Shown: positions 35,391-43,134 of the stretch, in pieces | Position numbering within the stretch: position 1 is the first letter of the stretch | How the letters are laid out: every line of letters starts with the position of its first letter | Assembly (NCBI GenBank): GCA_046160865.1 | Contig: JBJXHG010000175.1 | Location: forward strand, 1-56,390 | DNA from: JBJXHG01 sp046160865 | GTDB lineage: Bacteria; Planctomycetota; UBA1135; GCA-002686595 | Direction of reading: 5' to 3' | DNA: 56,390 bases | Notes under the pieces: generated by a model | Database searches by the model: none | Told to the model about the DNA's origin: nothing | Seen by the model: only the letters and a program-made list of their open reading frames with translations | Program-made: the position numbers and the translations under genes

Positions 35391-35443
35391 AGTATGGAGG
35401 GAAAGCCCTATATTGTCAAGTTTTTTGACAACAAAACTTGACA
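35391..35443 (-). promoter_or_regulatory. AbiE operon promoter with 11-bp inverted-repeat operator
   Basis: On the minus strand, TTGACA (35414-35419) and CATACT (35391-35396) are spaced by 17 bp. The inverted repeat TGTCAAGTTTT (35414-35424) and its complement (35433-35443), separated by 8 bp, overlaps the -35 box. This is where an autorepressing AbiEi antitoxin would be expected to bind. Confidence 0.75.
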
Positions 35444-35690
35444 TAAAACCCTATTCGTGAGGTCTTCCAGGGCGTTCTTGCCTACACCGCGCCGTTGAAC
35501 CGCCGCGCCCGGCCCATCGGGCTTCGCCTCAGCATCGCCGGGGCAGTTGGCATACGCGCGGGATGAGGCAAGGGCGCGCCCCCGTCACCAAGCCCCTACG
35601 TCCGATCCGCCGCTTACGGCTTTCGGTGTGATCGGTCGGAACGACGCAACGTGCCCGCACCGCCGGTCAGCGCACGCCGGACGAAGAACG

Positions 35691-36920
35691 CTACGCCACC
35701 GCCTTGCGAGACAAGCTACGGCGCTCGCGTCGTAGCGCAGTCCTCGGCTTCCGCCCACGGCGAACGTTCACTGCCGCCGTGTCGATCATGTTCTTCAGGT
35801 GAACAGCGTAGTGCTTTTCAATCATTTCGACGCTGGTGCGGCAGTTCTTCGCTACTTCATAAATCTTGGCTCCCTCGAGCAAGCGTAGACAGATGTAGGT
35901 GTGTCGGAGGCTATATGCCGTACGCCGGTTACCGTCCCGGTCGACCTTGAGTTTCTCCTCAGCAAGGACCGCATTGAACAAACGCTTGTGCCGCTGTGGA
36001 AACACACGATCCGTCGCCTGCGGATTGTTCCTCTTCCGCAGCCGGCGAAAAGGCAAGACGGCACCGGGCATGCTTTTACAGTGGCCGACGCCACGCTTGC
36101 CTCGCACTTCAATGTCGAGGATCACCTCTTGAGTTGCCTCGTCGCGGACGACCTCAATGTCGCGGTACTCCAGATTCCATGCCTCGTCCGGCCGTAGGCC
36201 CGTGTTTGCCATGAAAAGCACGAAATCGTGGAGCTGCTCGCGATGGAAGCGGTCTTTAGCGTTCTTCGCGCTGTCCGCGCGTCGCCGAGTGGCGGTGTAG
36301 AGCTGCTTGTACTCCTTTGGAGAGAACCAAGCGCGATGCCGGACCTTGCCAGACTTCTTGTAAGGCTCCGACAGATCCGGAAGCCCAGATAGCCAGCCGT
36401 GCCGTACAGCGGTCTTGAGCACCTGGCGGATGGGGATCATTTCCTCCCGCAGCGTCTTCCTGGTTGGAGGCCTGGGCGGCGGCGAGTCCGTCCGACGCAA
36501 CGGATGAGGTCTTGGATTCTCCAGTCGATGCATCCGGTACTCTTGGACCGAGCCGGCCGTCACTTCCGAGACCAGCTTGTCCCCGAAAAACGGTAGCGTA
36601 TGGATCCGCAAACAACCTAGCAGGCACTTGATGTAGTGCTCGTTCCGCTCGCCGCGCGTAATCAACCTGAACTCGCGTTCGAATACCTTCGCGACTTCCC
36701 TGAATGTCTTGCCCTTTCCAAGAACGCCGATTGCCTGCTTGCCTTGAAGCGCGAAGTACCACTTCTTCGCCCAGTCCTTCGCATCATTGAGAAGTGGCTG
36801 GCAAGTGCTGGCTCTGTGTTCACCGCCACCGATCGACGTGGAGCAATGCCAGTTCTTGGTCGCACGCCTCTTGTACACGTGGAGACTTCCGTCGAATAGT
36901 GAATGTCTCTCCGTGTTCAT
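35691..36920 (-). CDS. Second tyrosine-type integrase
   Basis: A 409-residue protein; ATG at 36920 with GGAG 6 nt upstream. The core-binding domain covers about residues 70-190. Catalytic residues that can be seen are R in ANTGLRPDEAWNL, R in YSLRHTYICLRLLEGAKIY, and the nucleophile Tyr in EKHYAVHLK; the LGH box is changed to KNC, as in some relatives ending TSVEMIEKHY. The C-terminal tail is basic. It is unlike the island integrase, and a truncated tRNA-Pro lies 109 bp upstream of its start, so it may belong to a second, nested element. Between 35445 and 35690 no gene is seen. Confidence 0.92.
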   Translation of the reverse strand: MNTERHSLFDGSLHVYKRRATKNWHCSTSIGGGEHRASTCQPLLNDAKDWAKKWYFALQGKQAIGVLGKGKTFREVAKVFEREFRLITRGERNEHYIKCLLGCLRIHTLPFFGDKLVSEVTAGSVQEYRMHRLENPRPHPLRRTDSPPPRPPTRKTLREEMIPIRQVLKTAVRHGWLSGLPDLSEPYKKSGKVRHRAWFSPKEYKQLYTATRRRADSAKNAKDRFHREQLHDFVLFMANTGLRPDEAWNLEYRDIEVVRDEATQEVILDIEVRGKRGVGHCKSMPGAVLPFRRLRKRNNPQATDRVFPQRHKRLFNAVLAEEKLKVDRDGNRRTAYSLRHTYICLRLLEGAKIYEVAKNCRTSVEMIEKHYAVHLKNMIDTAAVNVRRGRKPRTALRRERRSLSRKAVA

Positions 36921-36964
36921 AACCGACTCCGTTTACTCTGGCTGTGCGAGCACTGTGCGAGATA

Positions 36965-36994
36965 ATATTATGCTTGCATAATTATATGTGTCAA
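36965..36994 (-). promoter_or_regulatory. Promoter and palindromic operator of the second integrase
   Basis: On the minus strand, TTGACA (36989-36994) and TAATAT (36965-36970) are spaced by 18 bp, a near-consensus sigma-70 promoter in an AT-rich island. A perfect 16-bp palindrome, ATTATGCTTGCATAAT (36967-36982), lies across the -10 box and spacer, suggesting control by an unknown repressor. Confidence 0.7.
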
Positions 36995-37028
36995 TCTAAT
37001 ATGCTGATACTACGCACGATATCTATGT

Positions 37029-37071
37029 CGGGGAGTGGCGCAGTCCGGTAGCGCATCTGGTTTGGGACCAG
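37029..37071 (+). pseudogene. 5' half of tRNA-Pro (TGG)
   Basis: It reads CGGGGAGTGGCGCAGTCCGG then TAGCGCA and the anticodon arm TCTGG-TTTGGGA-CCAGA with anticodon TGG. Acceptor, D arm and anticodon arm are intact, but no T arm or 3' acceptor strand follows (AATACACTTCC...). It is adjacent to the second integrase and probably marks an attachment site or its relic. Confidence 0.85.
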
Positions 37072-37733
37072 AAATACACTTCCATAAGTGGCTGTAGCTA
37101 TTAGATATTACGCCGCTTTGTTTCCGACTGTGCGAATGATTGTGCGACAGCGCGTTCGTGCCTAGGCACGTCCTTCACACATACGAGTGGTGTGTCGAGC
37201 GTGCATTGCCCGTATCGACACGTGTTCTCTACTGGCAAGCACCCAAAACAGCCCTCTCGGCGCAGGTGTGCCAAATGGTGTGGAAGTCGCAAATGGCTGA
37301 AAGCGCATTCGAACAAACATGTGCGTAAGTTCTACTCACAGTAGTCGATGCGCTGGCGATGGCGGCGAACTCTTGATACAGAGTCGAGTCCGGCAATAAG
37401 ACGACGGGCTCGCAATCCAGAGCCTCACTGGTGATAAATGCGTCAAGGCTAAGCGAGAAAGAACGCGCAGCCATGCACAGCGACTTAGTGTGCGGCGATC
37501 AACCCCGGTGTGGCTTAGTCAGCTTCCACGAATCAGCCCCCGCTAGTTAGTGGAGCAGTTCTGTCACGCATGAGAATGCAGCAGGAGGGGGCCGCGGATC
37601 TCAGAGGGAGGGTCGGAGTCAGGCCAGCCCTGCGCACCGGCGACCTATACATGCGAGCAGCCTGTTCTCGGCGTTGACACGCGGACTCCACCGGCGATAG
37701 CCTTCCAGGTCGTCCAACAGAGCGTGACCACAC
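37072..37733. other. Low-GC region before the ferritin-like module
   Basis: It holds direct repeat 1 (37262-37287), also found at 40161-40186. A minus-strand frame from 37474 opens with MAARSFSLSLDAFITSEALD and DSTLYQEFAAIASA, which looks coding for about 45 residues and then degrades near the repeat; it may be a gene fragment. A promoter-like TTGACA (37674-37679), 17 bp and ATAGCC (37697-37702) precede the gene at 37734. Confidence 0.45.
37262..37287 (+). repeat. 26-bp direct repeat, left copy
   Basis: It matches 40161-40186 at 24 of 26 positions; both contain GCCAAATGGTGTGGAAGT. The two copies have the same orientation and enclose the ferritin-like two-gene module. Confidence 0.8.
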
Positions 37734-38957
37734 ATGGCGCAGATATCAACCCGCGGCGACCTCATAGCGGCCCTTCATGAGGCATCGGAAATCGAGCACG
37801 GCCTCTTGTTGCAGTACCTATTTGCAGCATTCAGCCTAAAGCAGCGGCCAAGCGAAGGAGTGACCACCGAGCAGTTCGCCATACTCCGCCAATGGAAGGG
37901 GATCCTTCTCAGCGTCGCAGTTGACGAAATGGGGCATCTCGGGACGGTCTGCAATCTACTGGCGGCTGTGGGAGCCGCGCCTCACTTTAGCCGACCGGCG
38001 TTTCCGCAGCGCAATGGCTATTATCCGTTCCCGTTCGAATTGGTTCCTTTCTCGGATGAGGCTCTCGAACGCTTTGTAACAGCCGAGTTGCCGGTTGGAG
38101 GGGCAATTGCAGATTGCTTGAAGGACCCATCCTTAGGCCCGCTTTCAGCGTTCGAGGCTCTGGACCTTGCTCCAGAGGTCCCCGCCTACAACTATGTAGG
38201 CGAGCTCTATGGCCATATCAAACAGGGGATTCAGGCTATTCCGGAGTCTCAGCTGTTCATCGGAACGCCGCCACGTCAAGTAGATAACAACTGGTCGGTA
38301 AACGTCGATATGCGTGTGGTTAAGGATCGTGTGACCGCGCTGGATGCGATCGATGATATCGTGCGTGACGGGGAAGGAGCTCCGGGCGGACGCTTTGGCA
38401 GTCACTACGGGAAGTACTGCCAGATGTGGCGGACTTTCAGGTCTTCCCCCTTTCAGGCGGCCCGTCCAGTTGCCCGTAACCCACTGACAAGGTCCGAGCG
38501 TCAAGCGTCTGGCGTCCCTACTACACTCATTTCTGATCACACGTCTCTGGCTGTTGCCGAATTATTCAACCTGACATATTCGCTCGCGCTTCAGCTACTC
38601 GCGCAGTTTTTCGCCAACGCTGGCGAGTCCGAAGTGCAACGGCGTGAGATACGCCTTGCGTCGGCGAGGCTAATGAGTACCGGGGTCCGGCCCATCGCCG
38701 AAGTGCTGACTGCGTTGCCTGCATCTACTGTCGGAGAAGACACGGCTGGCCCTACTTTCGAATTATATTTGCCTGTTGTAGTCCCGCCAGAGATTGCAAA
38801 TAGATGGATTCTGGTCTTCGAGGCCTTCGACCAGATAATCGCGGAGGCAACACGGCTCGCAGCAGTCTCCTCAGACTTAAGTAGACTAGCCGCAGTGGCA
38901 GATACACTATCTGTCATGAAGCGGTCGTTGCAAGTTGCGGCGAGGAGCGGCTCATGA
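37734..38957 (+). CDS. Ferritin-like protein of the VioB/iminophenyl-pyruvate dimer synthase type
   Basis: A 407-residue protein from an ATG. Residues 8-80 match the ferritin-like domain of PF12902: LIAALHEASEIEHGLLLQYL, then VAVDEMGHLGTVCNLLAAVG. Candidate metal ligands are E21, E65 and H68, with E157 and H161 in YVGELYGHI supplying the second half. RebD/VioB-type proteins join two imine units in violacein and rebeccamycin synthesis, but many stand-alone members have no known reaction. No pigment gene is near. Residues 170-260 and the C-terminal 150 are unfamiliar. The stop overlaps the next start (ATGA). Codon use and GC differ from the chromosome. Confidence 0.85.
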   Translation: MAQISTRGDLIAALHEASEIEHGLLLQYLFAAFSLKQRPSEGVTTEQFAILRQWKGILLSVAVDEMGHLGTVCNLLAAVGAAPHFSRPAFPQRNGYYPFPFELVPFSDEALERFVTAELPVGGAIADCLKDPSLGPLSAFEALDLAPEVPAYNYVGELYGHIKQGIQAIPESQLFIGTPPRQVDNNWSVNVDMRVVKDRVTALDAIDDIVRDGEGAPGGRFGSHYGKYCQMWRTFRSSPFQAARPVARNPLTRSERQASGVPTTLISDHTSLAVAELFNLTYSLALQLLAQFFANAGESEVQRREIRLASARLMSTGVRPIAEVLTALPASTVGEDTAGPTFELYLPVVVPPEIANRWILVFEAFDQIIAEATRLAAVSSDLSRLAAVADTLSVMKRSLQVAARSGS

Positions 38958-39832
38958 TCAGGCTGGAGTTCGGCGGGTGGTTTCAGTGCCGTCTTGCAAC
39001 GGACCCCGATCCTTATGACGAACCGCGTGGCGTGAGCGGATACGTCCACGCCTATGCGGATGAACCCGACCTCGACCGTGTCGTTCACTGGCAACGCGCA
39101 CCATTCTCTCGCGTTGAGGCTCCAGAAGTGGGAGTTACCGTGAGGCGAGTTGAGAGAGATGGGCTAGAGCACCCGCAGCATCCCCTCCTGGGCGCGGACG
39201 TGGCGCTGCTTGACCAACCAAAGTTTGAAGGGCGGAACGGCGTAATTGCGGACGACGGTGACGAGCCGGTCTATCCATTTCACGTTCGCCTGAAGTCGCA
39301 GTCGGGCGTAATACTGGAGCGGCGTGTCGTTCCATCCGACGCCCAATTCCCTTACGCGGAATTGTTCGCGAGCGGCGTTGAGGGTGGTCCTGACGTGGCG
39401 AGGGAGATTGCCGAGGCAACACGGATCCCCGATCTCAAGGCGCTGTGGCAGCGACGGCTAACTGCCTTGAGGACCCGCGCCTTGAGCTCTGCGGGTGCCG
39501 CAAGGGTTGGCCTTCATGAGCGGATTGCCATACTTTCGCGTTGGCTGAATGCGACACGGAGTCCCGCAGGGTTTTTTGTCGTAAGAATGGTCTATGACTA
39601 TTCCCTGCGCTCGAAGCCTCTGATTTCAGGCTGGACGCAAGAGATCGGCCCGCCGCCTAGTTCCAACGTGGAATGGAGAATAAAGTTCTGGCTTGGCGGT
39701 TGGGACGCAGACGCCTTGTGTGGCTATTGCAAGGGCCTGATGGAGTTGCCTACTCAAGGTCCGGTTGATGGCGAGTCAGTTGGCTTCCGAGAAGACGATC
39801 GAGACGAGCTGATGAGGCGAGGAATGCGATGA
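38954..39832 (+). CDS. Unknown protein coupled to the ferritin-like protein
   Basis: A 292-residue protein whose ATG overlaps the upstream stop by 4 bases. It opens with LEFGGWFQCRLATDPDPYDE and PRGVSGYVHAYADEPDLDRV, a motif rich in Asp, Pro and Arg that I associate with partners of ferritin-like proteins but cannot name. The middle, VYPFHVRLKSQSGVILERRV, is beta-rich. The C-terminus has WRIKFWLGGWDADALCGYCK with a CxxC pair. No signal peptide or membrane helix is seen. Strict coupling implies that it works with the ferritin-like protein, for example as a substrate-binding or sensor subunit; that is inference. Confidence 0.75.
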   Translation: MIRLEFGGWFQCRLATDPDPYDEPRGVSGYVHAYADEPDLDRVVHWQRAPFSRVEAPEVGVTVRRVERDGLEHPQHPLLGADVALLDQPKFEGRNGVIADDGDEPVYPFHVRLKSQSGVILERRVVPSDAQFPYAELFASGVEGGPDVAREIAEATRIPDLKALWQRRLTALRTRALSSAGAARVGLHERIAILSRWLNATRSPAGFFVVRMVYDYSLRSKPLISGWTQEIGPPPSSNVEWRIKFWLGGWDADALCGYCKGLMELPTQGPVDGESVGFREDDRDELMRRGMR

Positions 39833-40269
39833 GCGTGAATGACAAAGTAGTCCGGCGAGTCTTAGCGTAACGCATTGATATTTCCGCATGATCTTCGGAC
39901 TCTGACGTCGGTGTGCCAATTAGTGCGGGCGTTATTGTCGCAGCGGCCCGGGGTTGGTACGTTCAGACGTATCAGATTTAGGTCCTGATTATTGACTCGA
40001 CAACGTATTGATGTGAAACGATAAATTGCCTTGCACGGTCTGTATGTGTCAGGATGTGTGTCAGGCGGGCTGGCATTCGCGCGCGAGTCGTCATGGATTG
40101 TTAGCCCGGCGCGTTATGACACAACGCATTGATTTATCGATAGAACGTCATGAGCCCAGCGCATGTGCGCCAAATGGTGTGGAAGTACACGTTCGCGCAA
40201 GGTGCCGCGAGCGGCCTTTCGTGATGTCAATCTGCTTGACGCTGCGCGCCCAAGAGGCAATGATGACAC
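39833..40269. other. Noncoding region with three short direct repeats
   Basis: AACGCATTGAT occurs at 39869-39879 and 40123-40133, and AACGTATTGAT at 40002-40012, spaced 133 and 121 bp apart. Direct repeat 2 lies at 40161-40186. GTTAGCC at about 40100 recalls integron core sites, but no full attC structure is present. No gene is seen. Confidence 0.55.
40161..40186 (+). repeat. 26-bp direct repeat, right copy
   Basis: The partner of 37262-37287, with the same orientation and two mismatches. Together they bracket 2.9 kb holding the ferritin-like module. Confidence 0.8.
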
Positions 40270-40671
40270 ATGGAGTCAGGGCATAAGTGTTTCGATGAAT
40301 TCATAGAGAGCGTGCGTATCCTGTTCGATACGGTCATCGTGCCTGGTATGCAGGCGCGCACCATTCGGGTGGACCTCCGTCCGATCGATTCCGGGCCAGC
40401 GGGAGCTCGGCGAATTGCGATGGCGATCACGCCGCTAGCTTTGCCCTCCGGTCATCTAGCGGAGGCGAGGGCCCGGCTGGCAGTTCAGGTCTCGGATGCG
40501 TTTCTCCTAGATGTAGCTCCGTTCGGCCGCGTAGACTTGTCACAGCAGAATCCAGCCAATGTCAGCGCCGTCGAGATCAGATTTTTCACCGACGCGCCGG
40601 GAAATGAGTTTCTTGAGCGCGTCCGTCGTGTCAACGCGTCACTGGAGCGCCCTGCTGGCAAGTCCCGATGA
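40270..40671 (+). CDS. Small unknown protein coupled to an Mrr-type nuclease
   Basis: A 133-residue protein from an ATG, preceded by direct repeats. It is mixed alpha/beta: an N-terminal helix (FDEFIESVRILFDTVIVPGM), then strands such as RTIRVDLRPI and NVSAVEIRFFTD. I recognise no domain. Its stop overlaps the start of the Mrr-like gene by 4 bases (ATGA), so the two are made together. It could be a specificity, activation or immunity partner of the nuclease; nothing in the sequence decides between these. Confidence 0.65.
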   Translation: MESGHKCFDEFIESVRILFDTVIVPGMQARTIRVDLRPIDSGPAGARRIAMAITPLALPSGHLAEARARLAVQVSDAFLLDVAPFGRVDLSQQNPANVSAVEIRFFTDAPGNEFLERVRRVNASLERPAGKSR

Positions 40672-41432
40672 GCGGCGCACGCTGTGGAACTGCGCTCCGG
40701 CGTTCGCATATGAGTGAGTCGCTGGACAACGAGAGCCAAGGCGGCTTCGTGATTCAACCGTCGGAAGTCGAGGACATCGACACGCTATTTGAGCTGTATG
40801 CACGGAAGGTACGCGAGCTTGAAATAATCAGCAATAGCCTCGCACTGACCGAACGCTTGCGCACGAACATCGGCGGCATGTTCGGTGCAATGACCGCACA
40901 GGCTGCCAACGACAATGTCCAAGCCGCTGTCGTAGAAGTACGGCAACTCGAACGGAAGATCGTTCAGCAGCTTGTTCGACGGCCCAGTGATCTCCATCGC
41001 ATGGAGCCACGGCACTTTGAAGAGCTCGTATGCGCGCTACTCGCGGATATGGGGTTGGAGGTAAAGCTGACTCCTGCGACGCGCGATGGCGGACGCGACA
41101 TCCTCGCAGCGTGGAAAACGCCCGTGGGAGAACTTCTCACGATTGTTGAGTGCAAACGGTATCGCCCCGACCGCCCAGTGGCTGTGCGAGAGATTCGAAG
41201 TTTCTTGTACACAATTCGAGACGGAGACCGCGCTTCGTGTGGAATGCTTGCGACGACATCCTACTTTTCCAAGGATGCAGCAAACCTGGCGGCTGATTAT
41301 GTGTATCAACTAAACTTGAAAGATGCTCGAGACATCAAGCAATGGCTGGAGCGCTATGGAACGTGGACGCAGTCGAAGAGTAGTGGATTCTGGCTACCCG
41401 CTGGCCCGAATGTGGCTCCACCAGCTCCGTGA
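40668..41432 (+). CDS. Mrr-type restriction endonuclease
   Basis: A 254-residue protein; the ATG at 40668 couples it to the upstream gene, and a second ATG at 40710 is possible. The N-terminal 110 residues are helical (VRELEIISNSLALTERLRTN), perhaps a coiled coil for dimers. The C-terminal Mrr_cat domain starts with MEPRHFEELVCALLADMGLE and has the catalytic set D144 in RDGGRDILAAW and E161-C-K163 in TIVECKRY. Mrr enzymes cut DNA carrying foreign methylation or as part of defence modules. No methylase is nearby, which fits a methylation-dependent or partner-controlled nuclease. Confidence 0.9.
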   Translation: MSGARCGTALRRSHMSESLDNESQGGFVIQPSEVEDIDTLFELYARKVRELEIISNSLALTERLRTNIGGMFGAMTAQAANDNVQAAVVEVRQLERKIVQQLVRRPSDLHRMEPRHFEELVCALLADMGLEVKLTPATRDGGRDILAAWKTPVGELLTIVECKRYRPDRPVAVREIRSFLYTIRDGDRASCGMLATTSYFSKDAANLAADYVYQLNLKDARDIKQWLERYGTWTQSKSSGFWLPAGPNVAPPAP

Positions 41433-41648
41433 TGTCAGTCGTCCCCTGGCGGAGGATCATTGTCGCGCATACGGTGAGCGCAAGCGTCAGCGGCTGACTC
41501 GGATCACCGGCCGGACGGTGACGTACGAAGTCGCCGTGCTCTAGTTGTCCGGCGGGTGCTGTCGTAATCCGCTGAAATAACACGACGATTGTATGTATAG
41601 TGCGGATATAGGCCAGGAAGTGTTGCGTCCCGCAAAGCGTGACTGCGC

Positions 41649-43130
41649 TTACGTTCGTAACGTCAGGCTAGGTGTGTACCCTGGGTCCTGATACTCGAAC
41701 AGTTGCACTTCGCCGACTGAGGTCAGCTGCTGACCCAGAAATACAGCAAGGGCGAACGGGCCATAGAAGAAGAGCCGAGTACATGTGATGCCGTGCTGTT
41801 TCAGCAACTGTCCCACATGCTCTCTGACAGCTCGCGCAAACGCCACCGCCTCGGCCGCTCCAGCGATCGACTGGCTTCCGGGTTGTTGCGGCGGAGTCAC
41901 AAATGCGAAGAGTCTCGGAGGAGTGCCCGTGCTCTCGATGTAGCGTCGTACGTCTTCTCGACCATCGCCACGAATGTTCAGAGCAAGCACAAGGTCAGTG
42001 CCGACTCCATCGACAAGTTCCGGTTTGACCTCATAGGGCTTGATCGCCTCGACGTCGGACCGCCAAGCATCTTTGGCGGGGGGCTGCGGAATCTCAAAGG
42101 TCCATCCTCCGACCGCGGGGAACGTCGCTCCCAGCGCGACTCCCGTAGAGAGCGTGCACTTGCCTCGATAGCGTATGAGGCGCTCTTTGCGCTCGACGAG
42201 GATCTTGTCCTTGAGCGCCTTGAGCTCAGGCAGGAGCTCCCTGTTCCAGACATCGGCGCTCGGTACCCGTCTTGCGGTGCGGTCGAAGTGCTGCGACCAA
42301 TCAATGGCGTAATCCGCGGGAACGTCAAACGTCTCGCGAGTCCAATTGTGGACCCACACCGTAACCGCCCGTTCCGCACCTATGCCACTCCCAGCCGCGA
42401 CCGCTGCGCGTAGTAGTTGCTCAATTTCCACACGATCAAGCACAGCGCCGCGTCTGCCTTGAATCGCGCGCATGAGTTCCGCGAATGCGGGCAGCACCAT
42501 CGCCCTGAGCTTATCCGCATACTCTGGATGCTTCAGCAGCCGACCGATGAACAAGTCGATCGCCCGTTCATCGTGGAGCAGATCTCCATGGCCGACTTCA
42601 AAGTAGACGTAATTGTGAATGAAGTCGACGTCGCCTTGGTCAAAGCCAGCTCTTCGTAACCGCTCGTCGACCTCGGCCTTGGTAGGTGCAAGCGCGCCCG
42701 GGACATCATCGTAGAAGGACTGTGCGTTTCGCAGACGCGCAAGACCAGCTTCAACCGGTCGCAGCTTGGCAGCGAGCGTGGGGCAAACGAGTGTGAAGCG
42801 TCGGTATAAACCAGGCTGCGCGTCATTCAATGCGCGGAAGCGAGCCACCGCTTCCTTGCATTCGGTCACTCCCACGTCATGATCTTTCAACTGGCAGTGC
42901 AGTCGGTACGAGTGATTGCCCTCGTGATAGCGGATGTCGAAGTCGCCCGTCCCTTCGTGAAATAGTTGATGAAAGCCAGCCTCAGAAAGCCAAGTTGGCA
43001 GACAACATGCCGCATATCTGGTTTGAAAGTCAAAGCCGGTTCCCGCTGTGATTCCTCCCGTCGACTCGGGACTCAAGAGAGAGCCGCTTGGGGAAGCGCG
43101 TTTGCGTCGGGGCTTTCGCTTACTGGCCAT
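41649..43130 (-). CDS. cap4: Cap4-like SAVED-domain nuclease, CBASS effector
   Basis: A 493-residue protein. The N-terminal domain (about 24-240) has TGGITAGTGFDFQTRYAA, E59, D63-D65 in GTGDFDIRY and the Q80-L-K82 of HCQLKD, the E-D-QxK set of DUF4297/Cap4 endonucleases. The C-terminal SAVED domain (about 270-490) shows VWVHNWTRETFDVPADYAID, TDLVLALNIRGDGREDVRRY, HGITCTRLFFYGPFALAVF and GEVQLFEYQDP. In CBASS, SAVED binds the cyclic oligonucleotide and switches on DNA cutting, killing the infected cell. It is the last gene of the CD-NTase operon, with a gap of 4 bp. Between 41433 and 41648 no gene is seen. Confidence 0.92.
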   Translation of the reverse strand: MASKRKPRRKRASPSGSLLSPESTGGITAGTGFDFQTRYAACCLPTWLSEAGFHQLFHEGTGDFDIRYHEGNHSYRLHCQLKDHDVGVTECKEAVARFRALNDAQPGLYRRFTLVCPTLAAKLRPVEAGLARLRNAQSFYDDVPGALAPTKAEVDERLRRAGFDQGDVDFIHNYVYFEVGHGDLLHDERAIDLFIGRLLKHPEYADKLRAMVLPAFAELMRAIQGRRGAVLDRVEIEQLLRAAVAAGSGIGAERAVTVWVHNWTRETFDVPADYAIDWSQHFDRTARRVPSADVWNRELLPELKALKDKILVERKERLIRYRGKCTLSTGVALGATFPAVGGWTFEIPQPPAKDAWRSDVEAIKPYEVKPELVDGVGTDLVLALNIRGDGREDVRRYIESTGTPPRLFAFVTPPQQPGSQSIAGAAEAVAFARAVREHVGQLLKQHGITCTRLFFYGPFALAVFLGQQLTSVGEVQLFEYQDPGYTPSLTLRT

Positions 43131-43134
43131 CTAC

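Noticed and set aside
37101..37328. Two short genes in the gap after the tRNA-Pro fragment
   Set aside because: Both frames (71 and 62 codons, opposite strands) overlap each other and direct repeat 1, and show no ribosome site or motif.
39833..40269. Integron attC sites or cassette array
   Set aside because: GTTAGCC and the AACGYATTGAT repeats suggest core sites, but no paired R and L boxes with an imperfect stem, and no integron integrase, can be found.
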